From positions 4,402,001 to 4,466,000 of the forward strand of contig NZ_CP047650.1 in the NCBI RefSeq assembly GCF_009906855.1: 64,000 nt of DNA, in the 5' to 3' direction. Shown in pieces: positions 40,453 to 49,988 of the stretch (position 1 is its first letter; every line of letters starts with the position of its first letter). The notes below the pieces were generated by a model that saw only the letters and a list, made by a program, of their open reading frames with translations, searched no databases and was not told where the DNA came from. The DNA is from Xylophilus rhododendri. GTDB lineage: Bacteria > Pseudomonadota > Gammaproteobacteria > Burkholderiales > Burkholderiaceae_C. Position numbers and translations under genes: made by a program.

Positions 40453-41369
40453 GAGCCGCCTTTTCCGACACCCTGGTGGCGCTGGCCAAGGCCGATCCGA
40501 ACGTGCTGCTGCTAACCGGCGACCACGGCTACGCGCTGTTCGACGCCTTTCGCGCCCAGTGCCCGGACCAGTACATCAACGCAGGCATCGCCGAGCAGAA
40601 CATGGTCGGCATGGCGGCTGGCCTGGCGCGCGCGGGTTTCCGGCCTTTCGTCTATGGCCTGGCTGCATTCGTGCCGGTGCGGGTGGTGGAGCAGATCAAG
40701 CTCGACATCGCGCACGACGATCTGCCGGTGGTGCTGTGCGGCGATGGGGCGGGTTTTGTCTACAGCCATCTGGGCACCAGCCATCAGTCGACCGAGGACA
40801 TCGCGTGCACGCGGGCGATTCCGGGGTTGACGATCTATTCGCCTGCGGACCGCTTTGAGCTGGCTGCCTGTATGGAACAGGCGTACGCACAGAAAGGGCC
40901 AGTCTATATGCGCATGGGCAAGGCCGACTTGGGCGATGTTCACACTTTGCCACCCGCTCTGCCAATGAATCAGTTTCAGCCGGTCGCGCGCGGACTCGGC
41001 CCTGTCACCTTCATCGCCACCGGCTCGATGGTGCGCACTGCTCTCGACATCCAGGAGGCGGGCTATCCGGACGCCGCTGTCTGGAGCGTTCCGTCCATCA
41101 AGCCGATTGACGAAAACCAGCTCGTCGAGATCGCCAGGGGCAGCCGGCTGCTTTGCGTACTGGAGGAGCATTCGGTGATTGGCGGACTGGGAGCTGCAGT
41201 GGCCGAAGTCTGCTCTATCCACCATCCCGTGCGTGTCCTGCGCATCGGCGTGAACGACCGCTTCTCGCACCATTGCGGCAGCTACAAATATCTGCTGCAG
41301 GAGCACGGACTTGACCTTTCCGCAGCCCGGGCCGCCGTCGATCACGCCGTCGCCAACCTGCAGCCCTGA
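40449..41369 (+). CDS. transketolase C-terminal subunit (Pyr domain)
   Basis: 306 aa from a TTG that overlaps the stop of the N-terminal subunit, so the two halves are made together. The catalytic glutamate is E49 in YINAGIAEQNMVGMAAGLAR. VYSHLGTSHQSTEDIACTRA matches the substrate and cofactor loop, and a C-terminal domain follows (LLCVLEEHSVIGGLG). Together the two subunits have 585 residues, shorter than the usual single-chain enzyme of about 660. See the N-terminal subunit for the proposed role. Confidence 0.9.
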   Translation: MRAAFSDTLVALAKADPNVLLLTGDHGYALFDAFRAQCPDQYINAGIAEQNMVGMAAGLARAGFRPFVYGLAAFVPVRVVEQIKLDIAHDDLPVVLCGDGAGFVYSHLGTSHQSTEDIACTRAIPGLTIYSPADRFELAACMEQAYAQKGPVYMRMGKADLGDVHTLPPALPMNQFQPVARGLGPVTFIATGSMVRTALDIQEAGYPDAAVWSVPSIKPIDENQLVEIARGSRLLCVLEEHSVIGGLGAAVAEVCSIHHPVRVLRIGVNDRFSHHCGSYKYLLQEHGLDLSAARAAVDHAVANLQP

Positions 41370-41425
41370 AAGCCGGCCTGCGGGTCGCTCCGAAGACCGC
41401 CCTCCAAAGCACGACAAACAATATT

Positions 41426-42847
41426 TTGGGACGCATTCTTTTCGTTCTGGCCCGGGTGACCCAGATCTTCCTGATGTTTGCCACATTGAAGATCGGCACC
41501 AGCATGCTGCCGCCAAGCGAGATGGCGGTCGTCTTCATGCTCACTTCGGCTGTCGCCATCGTGTCTGCACTGCTAATCAATCCGGTGGGCATGTTCATGA
41601 ACCGGCGCATGCATGCATGGCACGAGGCAGGCAGCCTGACGCGGTATTTCCACCTGTTCTATGTAGCCGTGGCGATGGTCGGCCTGCTGTGCCTCGCAGC
41701 TGCGGCGTGGGGCCTGCCTCTTTACAACGGTGTTCACGGCCGATCGGTGCCGATGCTGGCCGGATTGATAGCCGCCAGCCTCGTCACGCTCTCGATCAAT
41801 TCGACTGCGATCTCCGGTCTCAATCTGCTTGGCCGCACCCGCGAGTTTCTCTTTCTCAGTGCAGGTACGGCTGCCCTGTCGCTGGCTTGTGCATTCGGAT
41901 TTGCAAGCACATTCGGTAAGTCGGCAGAACATTGGTTTCTGGGGATCATCGTCGGCCAGGCCATCGTTGGAATGCTGGCGGCAAGGTCCTTTCCTGCCAT
42001 CGCTACGCCACGTAAAGCCAGCCCTGTGCTGGAGCGCAGGAAAGTCCGAAGCCTATTCGCTTTTGCCTGGCCCATCTCGATTGCCGTCGGACTAGCATCC
42101 ATCCAGGCTCAAGGTTACCGGCTACTCGGCGGCAACTTTATCGCTATGACCGATCTTGGTCTGGTGGCTGCTGGCGTCGGGGTCAGCGTCGCCATCATGT
42201 CGTCTGTTGAGTCGATCCTGTCGTCCTACCTAATGCCTGCGTTCTACAGAACTATCGGCGCCAGCACCCCCGACGCGCAAATGCAGGCATGGGCGGCTTA
42301 TGCGCGCGTCGCCATACCGATCTTTGTGGTGACCGGATGCTATCTCGCCATCGTGGCTCCGGAGCTTGTCGGCCTATTCATGGGCCCCGCCTACGCCGAC
42401 GCGGGACAATATGTCTACTGGGGCGTCATCGCGGAGGTATGCCGCGTCGTCGCATATACCTTCGCCATGGTTCTCCATGCAAAATTCAAGACCCGCGCCC
42501 TGATCGTGCCAGCTTTATGCGGCGCTTTTACTGCGCTCGCTACCTTCCTCCTGCTCGCACGGCCATTTCAAGGGCTCGGCGTCGGCATATCGATAGCCGC
42601 CGCATCCGCCGCGGCTGCATGGGCGACCTTCCTTGCCGTAAGGAAAGAAATCCGCAATCTTCTTAATGTGCACTTATTTTGGCCAGTGCCGCTGGGTGCA
42701 GCGGGCATATACGTTACTGCCTTAGGTCTCAAAGCAGAATCCGGTCATGCAACTATGTTTTCGCAAATCCTTGTCGTTGGAATATGCGGTCTGCTATATC
42801 TGGCAGTGTTGTTCGCGATGGGCCGGCGTAGTATAAAAAACACCTAA
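41426..42847 (+). CDS. Wzx-type polysaccharide flippase
   Basis: 473-aa integral membrane protein with about 12 predicted helices and the usual amphipathic pattern of the MATE/PST (MOP) superfamily. TTG 41426 is the first usable start found (MGRILFVLARVTQIFLMFAT). It is expected to flip undecaprenyl-linked repeat units to the periplasm. Specificity cannot be read. Local GC falls from here onward. Confidence 0.85.
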   Translation: MGRILFVLARVTQIFLMFATLKIGTSMLPPSEMAVVFMLTSAVAIVSALLINPVGMFMNRRMHAWHEAGSLTRYFHLFYVAVAMVGLLCLAAAAWGLPLYNGVHGRSVPMLAGLIAASLVTLSINSTAISGLNLLGRTREFLFLSAGTAALSLACAFGFASTFGKSAEHWFLGIIVGQAIVGMLAARSFPAIATPRKASPVLERRKVRSLFAFAWPISIAVGLASIQAQGYRLLGGNFIAMTDLGLVAAGVGVSVAIMSSVESILSSYLMPAFYRTIGASTPDAQMQAWAAYARVAIPIFVVTGCYLAIVAPELVGLFMGPAYADAGQYVYWGVIAEVCRVVAYTFAMVLHAKFKTRALIVPALCGAFTALATFLLLARPFQGLGVGISIAAASAAAAWATFLAVRKEIRNLLNVHLFWPVPLGAAGIYVTALGLKAESGHATMFSQILVVGICGLLYLAVLFAMGRRSIKNT

Positions 42848-42853
42848 GAGAAA

Positions 42854-43894
42854 ATGTCGACCAGCATATATATCGACCCATCCTACCCATCGTTTCTCGA
42901 TGGTCAACTTTTTAACGCGCAAAACTCGGTATTGAATCGTGATGATCAATTGCTGCCGTTTATACGCGTTAAAGAAATGCTCGAATCGCGTAACGTTCGC
43001 GTGGCGACTGCCGACCACATTGTTGACCATAGTTCAAGCATCAGCGGCTTGGATAAGCCGAAATACTATTCCCTCGGGATTGCATCGAGATTTGAAAGTA
43101 TTGAAAAAGAAGGTTTGGCAGAACTTGACGCTTTTGTCATCATGGAGCCTCCGATTGTTGCTCCACATCTGTATAAAATGCTGCCACGACTTTCTGCAGT
43201 ATTCAACCGGGTCTATTTGCATAATACGGTCGGTGATGGGTATAGCATGGAAGGCGTCAATGCCGGGACGCTCCGCAAGTTTTACTGGCCATTGCCGTAC
43301 GACGGTGTGCTCAGTCAACATTGGAGCCGCTCCGACCGACTGCCACGTGCCGTGGTGATTAATGGAAATCACAAGGCTTGGGGCAAACCCAACGAGCTTT
43401 ACAGCACACGAATTTCAGCAATGGTGGAGCTGTCGAAATTTGATTGCATCGATCTTTACGGTATGGGATGGAGCAAGTGGTGGGATCGCCGGTCCCTGTG
43501 GCCTGCGTATTTTCTTAATAGAAGAGCGCTGATGAAAATCTACAAGGGGCATTGTGCATCCAAGTATGAAGTTTTGGCTGCTTATGATTTTTGTCTGTGC
43601 CTGGAAAATATGCACATGCAAGGTTACATAACTGAAAAGATTTTTGATTGTTTCTTTTCGGGGGCAATTCCAATGTATGCAGGAGCTCCGGACATCGCCA
43701 ACTACATCCCTAGCGACTGTTTTATAGACCGTCGACATTTCGCTTCATGGACTGATATGTGGCGCTTCGCGTCGGCGTTAAGTGCCAAGGAGAAGTGTGT
43801 GTATCGGGAGAATGCCAAGAATTTTCTTGAATCGGAGCGGGCTACGCCTTTCTTTCAGTCAATCGACAATGTCGTTTGCGGGTGGCACAAATAA
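42854..43894 (+). CDS. GT10-family (alpha-1,3-fucosyltransferase-like) glycosyltransferase
   Basis: 346 aa. The C-terminal half holds the GT10 signature: YDFCLCLENMHMQGYITEKI then FDCFFSGAIPMYAGAPDI and YIPSDCFIDRRHF. GT10 enzymes use GDP-L-fucose. As the locus encodes gmd, an fcl/colC gene and a colD-like dehydratase, the true donor here may be GDP-L-colitose, which is 3-deoxyfucose. That is inference. Clearly AT-richer than the genes before 41 kb. Its stop overlaps the next ATG. Confidence 0.85.
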   Translation: MSTSIYIDPSYPSFLDGQLFNAQNSVLNRDDQLLPFIRVKEMLESRNVRVATADHIVDHSSSISGLDKPKYYSLGIASRFESIEKEGLAELDAFVIMEPPIVAPHLYKMLPRLSAVFNRVYLHNTVGDGYSMEGVNAGTLRKFYWPLPYDGVLSQHWSRSDRLPRAVVINGNHKAWGKPNELYSTRISAMVELSKFDCIDLYGMGWSKWWDRRSLWPAYFLNRRALMKIYKGHCASKYEVLAAYDFCLCLENMHMQGYITEKIFDCFFSGAIPMYAGAPDIANYIPSDCFIDRRHFASWTDMWRFASALSAKEKCVYRENAKNFLESERATPFFQSIDNVVCGWHK

Positions 43895-44931
43895 TGGCTC
43901 GGCCTGCATCGAATTCGCCCGAGCTCGTTACCATTTGCATACCGACATTTAATGTGTCAAGTACTATAAGGCAGACGGTCGAGAGCTTATTAAGCCAAAC
44001 TTACCAAAATTTCATAATTCATATAGTTGATAATGCATCAACCGACGAAACTGTCGCTATTGTTGAAAAAATCGGTGATCCTCGACTGATTGTTCACAGG
44101 CACGACGCCAACATTGGTGCCGAAGGTAATTTTACGCGCTGCATGAAATTGGCCGGCGGGTCCTACACTTGTATTTTTCATGCGGATGATGTTTATTCAA
44201 ATGAAATGGTCGAGACCCAGGTGTTGTGGCTTAATGCTAACAAACACATCGAAGCGGTTTTTTCTCAAGTCGAAACGATCAATGACGGTTCCATGGTGAC
44301 GGGACATATAGACATGATTCCGGCTATCAATGCGGGAGAGGTGCGGGAATATTCGTTTCTTGAATTATTCAAAGGCCTTCTGCGATATCGCAACCGCTTG
44401 GTTATTTCAAGCTTGATGGTGCGAACATTCGTTTTCACGGACTATATTTTAACTTGGGGTGATGGTCGATTTAAATCCGCTTCAGATGTGGATATGTATT
44501 TGCGTTTGGCGCGACGGTGTGCAATTGGTGTCATCGGTCGCCGCCTTATGCAATACCGCATTGGTCAAAACCAGTTTTCCCATAAGATTCGTAACCGTCT
44601 CACGCGACCAGATTTTTTTCTAGTGATGGATGCATACCTTCACGAAAACAATGCACTGTTGACACAATCAGATTTTGACCACTATCGATGGCTGGATCGA
44701 CATGATAGAGTCGCGCGCGCGCTGAATGCTGCCTCTCAGGGAAACACGGATCTCGTCAAGCAACTTCTTGAAAACTGCCTGTCGGTTGATGCGTTGCGTG
44801 CCGCATTTTCGGGCCGCACAGGCTCTGTGACATTGCTCGCCGCGATTATTTTAAAGTCAATGTCTAACTTAGGACTTCTTAAGTATTCAGGAGAACTCAT
44901 CCGTTGGGCGAAAGCAAAAAAATGGAATTGA
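43894..44931 (+). CDS. GT2-family glycosyltransferase
   Basis: 345-aa GT-A fold transferase. The N-terminal nucleotide-sugar motif is LVTICIPTFNVSSTIRQTVE, VDNASTDETV follows, and a DD-type metal motif reads CIFHADDVYSNEMV. No membrane helix. The start ATG overlaps the GT10 stop. AT-rich. Donor and acceptor unknown; it adds one sugar of the repeat unit. Confidence 0.85.
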   Translation: MARPASNSPELVTICIPTFNVSSTIRQTVESLLSQTYQNFIIHIVDNASTDETVAIVEKIGDPRLIVHRHDANIGAEGNFTRCMKLAGGSYTCIFHADDVYSNEMVETQVLWLNANKHIEAVFSQVETINDGSMVTGHIDMIPAINAGEVREYSFLELFKGLLRYRNRLVISSLMVRTFVFTDYILTWGDGRFKSASDVDMYLRLARRCAIGVIGRRLMQYRIGQNQFSHKIRNRLTRPDFFLVMDAYLHENNALLTQSDFDHYRWLDRHDRVARALNAASQGNTDLVKQLLENCLSVDALRAAFSGRTGSVTLLAAIILKSMSNLGLLKYSGELIRWAKAKKWN

Positions 44932-45725
44932 TGTCGACAGTTGCTTTAGAAACCAGCGAGGAGCCGCTGACAATTTCCGTTGTCATGCCGGTAAAAGACC
45001 GATTCGACTTGGCAGAAATCTCTATCCGTGCTGTTTTGAATCAAACCTCGGCTATCACGCAGATAATAATTGTGGACGATAGCTCAGCCGTACCGGTCGA
45101 GGAGTATTTTTCTGCTTTGATTAAGGACATAAGGACCAAGGGCGTCGAAGTAATCTGCCTTAGAAATGAGCTTAACCAAGGCGTTTCTGCTTCGCGTAAT
45201 CGAGGTGTGCAATGCTCCACTGGTGCTGTTGTATGCTTCTGCGACTCAGACGACTTTTGGATTCCCCATAAGGTAGCCCATGTGCGTCATGTTTTTATGG
45301 AGCCAGAAGTGATTTTGCATTACCATGCTTTTACCTGGTTTTGCGGTACGCTGAAAATATTTTCCATATTGCCGCGAGCACGACTCCAGCGGCTTCCAAA
45401 AGCACTCATGGTGATATTTTCATTTCTCAACCCTTCATGCTTAAGTATTCGCAGGGAAGCTTTTGCTGAAGGTTTCGATGAAAGCATGCGTTATCACGAA
45501 GACCTTGATTTCGTTCTTCGTAAGTCCCTTCAAATCCCCGTTCATTTTTCTAACTTTCCATTGATGATAATGGGGCGTCCGCCAGGATCGCAGGGCGGTG
45601 CAACGGAAAACGGCAGAGCAATGCGCCTGGGTGCTATTGATGCTTTGGCACGATATCGTGGAAAAGGATTACTTCGCTTTATTGCAAATGCCAAACAGGG
45701 TTTTCATCGGCGAAAGCTGCGGTGA
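44931..45725 (+). CDS. GT2-family glycosyltransferase
   Basis: 264-aa GT-A enzyme with ISVVMPVKDRFDLAEISIRA, IIIVDDSSA and a DSDDFW metal/acceptor motif (FCDSDDFWIPHK). The ATG overlaps the previous stop (TGATG). The EGFDESMRYHEDLDFVLR segment is the usual GT2 base-containing loop. AT-rich; donor sugar unknown. Confidence 0.83.
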   Translation: MSTVALETSEEPLTISVVMPVKDRFDLAEISIRAVLNQTSAITQIIIVDDSSAVPVEEYFSALIKDIRTKGVEVICLRNELNQGVSASRNRGVQCSTGAVVCFCDSDDFWIPHKVAHVRHVFMEPEVILHYHAFTWFCGTLKIFSILPRARLQRLPKALMVIFSFLNPSCLSIRREAFAEGFDESMRYHEDLDFVLRKSLQIPVHFSNFPLMIMGRPPGSQGGATENGRAMRLGAIDALARYRGKGLLRFIANAKQGFHRRKLR

Positions 45726-45762
45726 AAAACAGTTTATTTTTGCACGTCACGAATGGCTTTCG

Positions 45763-47004
45763 ATGAAACAGCGCATCAGCTTCCCTTGGAAAAGCCCAAG
45801 TGCTGTATGGTTTGTCTTTGCACCCTGGATTTTAGTCATTTTTCTGTACTGGCTCGATCTCACCATCTTTAGCGAAGCTTCAATTGTGAGAGTGCTTCGG
45901 GCTTTGGCCCCAGGGCTTATTCCCACTGCCTTGGTGCTTTTACTTTTTGCGCTGTTCAATCTGGTTTCAACGGCATTTAAACGGAGGCCTGAACCCGAGG
46001 CAATCATCACCGTTGATCTCGGCCATGCTTATAAAATGAATCGGGTGTTGCTGAAAGTGTTCTACGCCATTTTGGTATTGGAATTTTTATACTTCGGTCA
46101 GATTCCATTGATTTCCATGATGCTTGGGTCCGATGTCACGCATTTTGATTTTGGTATACCGGGTCTCCATGGTTTGTTGTACGCGATCGGTGCTGCGGTA
46201 GCAACCATATCGTTTTCTTTGTATCTCCTCACTCAACAGCGTAAATATCTTTTTCAGGTTTTTATGGTGTTACTCGTTTTTTTGCTGCTGGTTACCCGGA
46301 AAATGTTTTTGGTTGTCGGTCTGCAAATGCTTATTCTTTACATTGGACTCGTAGGTTGGCGTCGCATTGGTCTGATATCTCTTTGCATCCTTGCGGTAGT
46401 TTATATTTTCGGATTTATTGGAGATATACGAACGGGCCGGGAGCAGTTTCTTGATTTGGCCGGTTTGAAAGTGGATTATCCAGAATGGTTGCCCTCCGGT
46501 TTTATCTGGGTGTATATTTACGGCATTACGCCGATCGCGAATTATGTCAATATGACTGAATTATTGACGCCTACGTTTAATTTTGTCGATTTGTTTTCGT
46601 GGGCCATTCCGCCGCGTATTTTATCTGCATTGTTCGGAGTAGAACTAATCGGAGGATTTGAAAACGATTGGCAGGTGTCTGGCGCCTTTAATGTGGCAAG
46701 CGGATTTGCAAATATTTTCCCCACGCTTGGAGGACAGGTTGGCATAATAATTTTTGCCACATTTGTGGGGCTGCTCATCGGATACTTTGCGAAGGTAAAG
46801 AGTTTTTACCACATGCTGTCGCTGTGTACTATCTACGCGTCTAGTGTTCTCATGGTATTCAATAATAATCTTATGTCTCTCAATGTGGCGTTTCAGTTCG
46901 TTGTGTATCTGATTTGCTCTCGTTTGGCATCCTCTAGCGCGAGGGGGCAAACCAGATTCATCAATGGTTCGTCATCCACCGGACGACATCATGTCAAAAC
47001 ATAA
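45763..47004 (+). CDS. Wzy-type polymerase (O-antigen/EPS), putative
   Basis: 413-aa protein with about ten hydrophobic helices and a longer periplasmic loop containing FIGDIRTGREQFLDLAGLKV through WVYIYGITPIANYVN, as in Wzy polymerases. Sequence in this family is poorly conserved, so the call rests on topology, on the locus having Wzx, Wzz and an initiating transferase, and on the lack of another candidate. ATG 45763 is preferred; the frame is open upstream into the previous gene. Strongly AT-rich. Confidence 0.78.
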   Translation: MKQRISFPWKSPSAVWFVFAPWILVIFLYWLDLTIFSEASIVRVLRALAPGLIPTALVLLLFALFNLVSTAFKRRPEPEAIITVDLGHAYKMNRVLLKVFYAILVLEFLYFGQIPLISMMLGSDVTHFDFGIPGLHGLLYAIGAAVATISFSLYLLTQQRKYLFQVFMVLLVFLLLVTRKMFLVVGLQMLILYIGLVGWRRIGLISLCILAVVYIFGFIGDIRTGREQFLDLAGLKVDYPEWLPSGFIWVYIYGITPIANYVNMTELLTPTFNFVDLFSWAIPPRILSALFGVELIGGFENDWQVSGAFNVASGFANIFPTLGGQVGIIIFATFVGLLIGYFAKVKSFYHMLSLCTIYASSVLMVFNNNLMSLNVAFQFVVYLICSRLASSSARGQTRFINGSSSTGRHHVKT

Positions 47005-47917
47005 GCCAAAGATAGTCGTTCTGATGGCGACATTTAACGGTGAGCAATGGATAAAAGAGCAGATTGATTCAATTGTGGTCCAGGAGAATGTAGATGTCTC
47101 AATTTATGTTTCCGACGATCATTCTTTGGATGCTACGTTGGAAATAGTTAATGGTTTGGTGGGCACGGCGTCTCTTACATTCCTAGCCAAGGCTGATGCC
47201 AGCGGTTCCGCCGGTTCCAACTTCCGTCGCCTGTTTCGCGATGTCGACGTATCATCTTTTGATTATGTTGCATTAGCTGACCAGGACGATGTGTGGCATC
47301 CGCTCAAACTGATAGAAGCCGTTACCGTCATGGCGCGCGACCGGAGTGCGGGGTATTCCGGCGCTGTCGATTCGTTCTGGCTCGACGGGCGACGCAAGGT
47401 AGTGCGCCAAAACGGGCACATGCGGGCAGGCGATTTCCTTTTCGAGGGTGCCGGGCAGGGATGCACCTTTGTTGTGCGGGCGGACCTGTTTTTGCTTGTG
47501 CAGGATTTCCTGCGGCGGCACCATGAATTGGCCGAATCGCTGCACTACCACGATTGGCTTATTTATCTGCTGGCGCGCGCCCACGGGCTGCGGTGGACTT
47601 TCGATACGCGCGCCTGGATCGCTTACCGGCAGCATGGTAGTAATGAGATCGGATCGCGCGGCGGATGGCGTGGGGCGCGGTCACGCCTCGCAAAGATTCG
47701 GAGCGGCTGGTACCGGACGCAGATTGCCGCAGCTATGCAAGCCTACTTGGCTGCGGATCCTGCGAATGTTTTTGTGCAGCGTGCACAGCGGGTTTTTTCG
47801 CAGCCAATGTCGTTGGGACGGCGCTTGCAATTCGCAAAGCTTTCGGTGCTGCATGGGCGACGGCGCAAGTCGGATCGCATCGTGGTGCTGGTCGCTGCGT
47901 TGATGGGTTGGATTTGA
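46991..47917 (+). CDS. GT2-family glycosyltransferase, rhamnosyltransferase-like
   Basis: 308 aa with [32 protein letters not shown] and [16 protein letters not shown], the motif set of GT2 enzymes often annotated as rhamnosyl- or alpha-L-Rha transferases. A downstream [15 protein letters not shown] matches the family. rfbBDAC at the end of the window could supply dTDP-rhamnose, but the donor is not proved. The start overlaps the polymerase gene by 14 bases; another ATG lies nine codons upstream. Confidence 0.83.
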   Translation: MSKHKPKIVVLMATFNGEQWIKEQIDSIVVQENVDVSIYVSDDHSLDATLEIVNGLVGTASLTFLAKADASGSAGSNFRRLFRDVDVSSFDYVALADQDDVWHPLKLIEAVTVMARDRSAGYSGAVDSFWLDGRRKVVRQNGHMRAGDFLFEGAGQGCTFVVRADLFLLVQDFLRRHHELAESLHYHDWLIYLLARAHGLRWTFDTRAWIAYRQHGSNEIGSRGGWRGARSRLAKIRSGWYRTQIAAAMQAYLAADPANVFVQRAQRVFSQPMSLGRRLQFAKLSVLHGRRRKSDRIVVLVAALMGWI

Positions 47918-47964
47918 CTACCTTGCGTCGCGTTGAATTGATTGATTTGAACATAGGGAGAAAC

Positions 47965-49065
47965 ATGAAACGAGCATTGATTACGGGCGTGACGGGACAG
48001 GACGGCGCTTATCTGGCCGAACTGCTGCTGACTAAAGGTTACGAGGTCCACGGCATGAAGCGCCGTACATCGCTGTTCAATACTGATCGGATTGATCATT
48101 TGTTTCAAGACCCTCATAAATCCGATGGCCGGTTTGTGCTTCACCATGGCGATATGACGGATTCGTCCAGCCTGACGCACATCATCCAGAAGGTCCAGCC
48201 GGACGAAATTTATAACCTGGCCGCTCAATCGCATGTTGCGGTCAGTTTTGAGGAGCCAGAATACACCGCAAATTCAGATGCGCTTGGCGCATTGCGGATA
48301 TTGGAGGCGATCCGTATCCTGGGCTTGGAGAAAAAAACCCGTTTTTATCAAGCTTCGACATCCGAGTTGTACGGCTTGGTACAGGAGACCCCTCAAAAGG
48401 AAACTACGCCCTTTTACCCCCGTAGTCCCTACGCAGTGGCCAAACTGTATGCGTACTGGATCACGGTAAACTACCGGGAGGCTTATGGAATTTATGCATG
48501 CAACGGCATCTTGTTCAACCATGAAAGTCCGAACCGGGGCGAAACTTTTGTCACTCGTAAGATTACGCGCGCGTTGGCGCGTATCAAGCTCGGCCTCCAG
48601 GACTGCCTTTATCTTGGCAATTTGGACGCCATGCGCGATTGGGGTCATGCGAAAGACTACGTCGAGATGCAGTGGATGATGCTGCAACAGGAGCAGCCAG
48701 AGGATTTCGTCATCGCCACGGGTGTGCAATTCAGCGTTCGTCAATTCGTGGATGCGGCCGCAGGCGAATTGGGCATGGAAGTACGTTGGGAGGGAGAGGG
48801 TGCGGACGAAAAAGGTTATTGGACCAATCCCCAGGGCGGGGCCAGGGCGGAGCCGATTGTCTCCGTCGATCCGCGTTACTTCCGCCCGACCGAAGTGGAA
48901 ACGCTTTTAGGCGATCCTTCCAAGGCGAAAGAAAAACTTGGATGGACGCCGAAAATAACGTTTGCTGAGTTGGTAGCGGAGATGGTGCGAGAAGACTTGA
49001 AGTCCGCCGAGCGTGACGAGCTGGTCAAAAAGCACGGCTTCAGCGCATTTGATTATCACGAGTGA
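47965..49065 (+). CDS. gmd: GDP-mannose 4,6-dehydratase
   Basis: 366-aa NADP-dependent SDR that forms GDP-4-keto-6-deoxymannose. Start ATG 47965 with AGGGAG upstream. Cofactor motif [19 protein letters not shown] and an HGMKRRTS loop, both distinctive of Gmd. Catalytic TSELYG and [15 protein letters not shown]. The C-terminal [17 protein letters not shown] is typical. Substrate GDP-mannose comes from ManC. First gene of the GDP-deoxysugar trio. Confidence 0.97.
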   Translation: MKRALITGVTGQDGAYLAELLLTKGYEVHGMKRRTSLFNTDRIDHLFQDPHKSDGRFVLHHGDMTDSSSLTHIIQKVQPDEIYNLAAQSHVAVSFEEPEYTANSDALGALRILEAIRILGLEKKTRFYQASTSELYGLVQETPQKETTPFYPRSPYAVAKLYAYWITVNYREAYGIYACNGILFNHESPNRGETFVTRKITRALARIKLGLQDCLYLGNLDAMRDWGHAKDYVEMQWMMLQQEQPEDFVIATGVQFSVRQFVDAAAGELGMEVRWEGEGADEKGYWTNPQGGARAEPIVSVDPRYFRPTEVETLLGDPSKAKEKLGWTPKITFAELVAEMVREDLKSAERDELVKKHGFSAFDYHE

Positions 49066-49988
49066 TGCGAATTCTTCTGACCGGGGGGCGCGGCATGGTG
49101 GGCCGCAACTTCCTTGAACATGCGAGCGTGGCAGCGCATGAAGTATTGGCACCGACCAGCGCGGAACTGGACCTGACCGATGCACATTCCGTGCATCAGT
49201 GGTTCGCACGCCATAAGGTCGATATGGTCGTACACGCCGCCGGCAGGGTGGGCGGAATCCAAGCCAACATGCGGGAGCCCGTCGCGTTTCTTTTGCAAAA
49301 CCTGGACATGGGGCGCAATGTGGTTGGCGCTGCACGGCAGGCGGGCATCAAGCACTTGCTGAACCTCAGCAGTTCTTGCATGTATCCTCGTTATGCGGAG
49401 AGTCCCTTGCGCGAAGATCTGGTATTGCAAGGAGAACTGGAACCGACCAACGAGGGTTATGCGCTGGCCAAAATTATTACCATGCGCCTTTGCGAATACA
49501 TCTCTCGTGAGGATCCGGCATTCGCGTATAAAACCCTGATTCCTTGCAACATCTACGGCAAATACGACAAATTCGACCCGGTGCACTCGCACATGGTGCC
49601 AGCCATCATTCACAAGCTGCATCAGGCGAAGCTGGCCGGCCGCACCTCCGTCGATATATGGGGCGACGGCAATGCACGCCGGGAATTCATGTATGCGGGC
49701 GACCTGGCTCGCGCGATGTGGAGTGCGGTTGAACGTTTCGATTCCTTGCCGTCCGTCATGAACGTCGGACTGGGAAGTGATTTGAGTGTCAATGAATACT
49801 ACGCCGTCGCTGCTGCTGTGGTTGGATACGAAGGTGCTTTCGATCATGACTTGTCCAAACCAGTCGGCATGAAGCGAAAAACAGTTGATATCACCACGGC
49901 CCAAAATTGGGGGTGGCATGCAGCAACTACGCTGGAAACCGGCCTTTCTCTTACCTATGCGAATTACTTGGAGCAGACCAGTCCATGA
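49065..49988 (+). CDS. GDP-L-fucose / GDP-L-colitose synthase (epimerase-reductase)
   Basis: 307-aa extended SDR of the Fcl/ColC family, a C5 (or C3/C5) epimerase and C4 reductase. RILLTGGRGMVGRNFLEHAS, VVHAAGRVGGIQANMREPV, LLNLSSSCMYPRYAESPL and YALAKIITMRLCEY (catalytic YxxxK) are all family landmarks. Start ATG 49065 overlaps the gmd stop; a GTG is one codon before. Because a ColD-like dehydratase is encoded immediately after, it more likely makes GDP-L-colitose than GDP-L-fucose; the sequence alone does not settle this. Confidence 0.93.
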   Translation: MRILLTGGRGMVGRNFLEHASVAAHEVLAPTSAELDLTDAHSVHQWFARHKVDMVVHAAGRVGGIQANMREPVAFLLQNLDMGRNVVGAARQAGIKHLLNLSSSCMYPRYAESPLREDLVLQGELEPTNEGYALAKIITMRLCEYISREDPAFAYKTLIPCNIYGKYDKFDPVHSHMVPAIIHKLHQAKLAGRTSVDIWGDGNARREFMYAGDLARAMWSAVERFDSLPSVMNVGLGSDLSVNEYYAVAAAVVGYEGAFDHDLSKPVGMKRKTVDITTAQNWGWHAATTLETGLSLTYANYLEQTSP

